A stretch of 5,832 nucleotides of DNA, taken from positions 5,801 through 11,632 of the forward strand of contig PMST01000670.1 in NCBI GenBank assembly GCA_003168295.1, written 5' to 3'. This document shows, one piece after another, positions 5,605-5,832 of the stretch. The notes beneath the pieces are model-generated. The model was not told where the DNA came from, did not search any database, and was given only the letters and a program-made list of their open reading frames with translations. The position numbers and the translations under genes are program-made. The first letter of the stretch is position 1. Every line of letters starts with the position of its first letter. The DNA comes from Actinomycetota bacterium. Lineage in GTDB: Bacteria; Actinomycetota; Actinomycetes; Streptosporangiales; Streptosporangiaceae.

Positions 5605-5636
5605 CCGGGTTTTGCCCGGGTGCAGCCAAAGGCTGC
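5605..5636. promoter_or_regulatory. two adjacent short inverted repeats in a divergent spacer
   Basis: CCGGG (5605-5609) and CCCGG (5615-5619) form a 5-bp inverted repeat around a TTTTG centre. Three bases later GCAGCC (5622-5627) and GGCTGC (5631-5636) form a perfect 6-bp inverted repeat around AAA. They lie between the leftward flavoprotein gene and the rightward acetyltransferase gene, upstream of both, so operator sites are more likely than terminators. Short repeats of this kind also arise by chance in GC-rich DNA. Confidence 0.3.
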
Positions 5637-5692
5637 CAGTTAAGTTAGCCTCGGCGTGTTTACCCCCGGCGTGGACTGTAGGGTTACGTCCC

Positions 5693-5832
5693 GTGGATGG
5701 TCAGGTGAGCCTCAGGCCGGTGACCGAAGATGACCTGTCCTGGCTGGAAAGCCTGAGAAACGGTCCCGCCGCGACCGGGGCGCACGAGTGGCACGGCTGG
5801 CACGATCCCGGATCTCAGCGGCGTCGATGGGC
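5693..5832 (+). CDS. GNAT family N-acetyltransferase, N-terminal part
   Basis: Only the first 46 residues are in the window; the gene continues past the right edge. The start reads VDGQVSLRPVTEDDLSWLES, where LRPVTEDDL is the usual first strand and helix of GNAT acetyltransferases, the family that moves an acetyl group from acetyl-CoA to an amine. The following HEWHGWHDPGSQRRRW resembles the F/W-x-G-F-x-DP-x(n)-RRRW stretch of RimJ/RimL-like actinobacterial members. The acetyl-CoA loop is beyond the edge, so substrate and completeness are unknown. GTG 5693 is chosen because ATG 5697 is in another frame; AGGG at 5680-5683 could act as a weak ribosome site nine bases upstream. GTG 5705 is an alternative start in the same frame. 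It is divergent from the flavoprotein operon across 127 bp. Confidence 0.72.
   Translation, partial: MDGQVSLRPVTEDDLSWLESLRNGPAATGAHEWHGWHDPGSQRRRW

Noticed and set aside
1..5832. CRISPR array, tRNA, rRNA or transposase gene
   Set aside because: No regularly spaced repeats, no cloverleaf-like segment and no transposase motifs were seen on either strand.

Overview
The window comes from a high-GC actinobacterium. Third codon positions are mostly G or C, three of the genes appear to start with GTG, several starts lack a Shine-Dalgarno sequence, and the gene content (a GlpD, a diacylglycerol-kinase-like protein and an alkyl-DHAP-synthase-like flavoprotein) fits that phylum. The genus cannot be read from this stretch.

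Layout, left to right. Bases 1-128 hold no gene I can firmly support. A short reading frame ending at 104 may be the tail of an upstream gene, and two strong palindromes lie here (7-22 and 28-48). At 129-893 (+) is an unrecognised Trp-rich protein of 254 aa. It converges on a vapBC type II toxin-antitoxin operon (minus strand, 1628 to 973). A nested inverted repeat (915-976) sits in the gap between them and includes the vapC stop codon. The vapBC block is clearly lower in GC than its surroundings and looks like an accessory insertion. An 88-bp divergent spacer (1629-1716) separates vapB from glpD (1717-3258, +), an FAD-dependent glycerol-3-phosphate dehydrogenase with both classical family signatures. 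glpD runs tail-to-tail into a minus-strand pair whose stop codons match a 4-bp GTGA overlap: an alkyl-DHAP-synthase-like FAD oxidase (5565 to 4153), then a YegS/DagK-type lipid kinase (4156 to 3227). The glpD and kinase coding regions overlap by 32 bp at their 3' ends. After a 127-bp divergent spacer, a GNAT acetyltransferase begins at 5693 (+) and runs off the right edge.

How the genes may work together. GlpD connects glycerol-3-phosphate and dihydroxyacetone phosphate (DHAP). The flavoprotein resembles the enzyme that makes the ether bond in alkyl-DHAP, and the kinase resembles enzymes that phosphorylate a lipid hydroxyl to give a phosphatidic-acid-type product. The three together suggest a small glycerolipid module, possibly for ether-type lipids; this is inference. 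As I recall, the same gene families sit together in Mycobacterium tuberculosis (Rv2249c glpD1, Rv2251 flavoprotein, Rv2252 diacylglycerol kinase), in a different orientation. The toxin-antitoxin pair and the 254-aa protein appear unrelated to this module.

I see no mobile-element gene, CRISPR array, rRNA or tRNA. The most distinctive signals are the nested inverted repeat, the palindromes at the left edge, the lipid gene cluster, and the apparently leaderless GTG starts.
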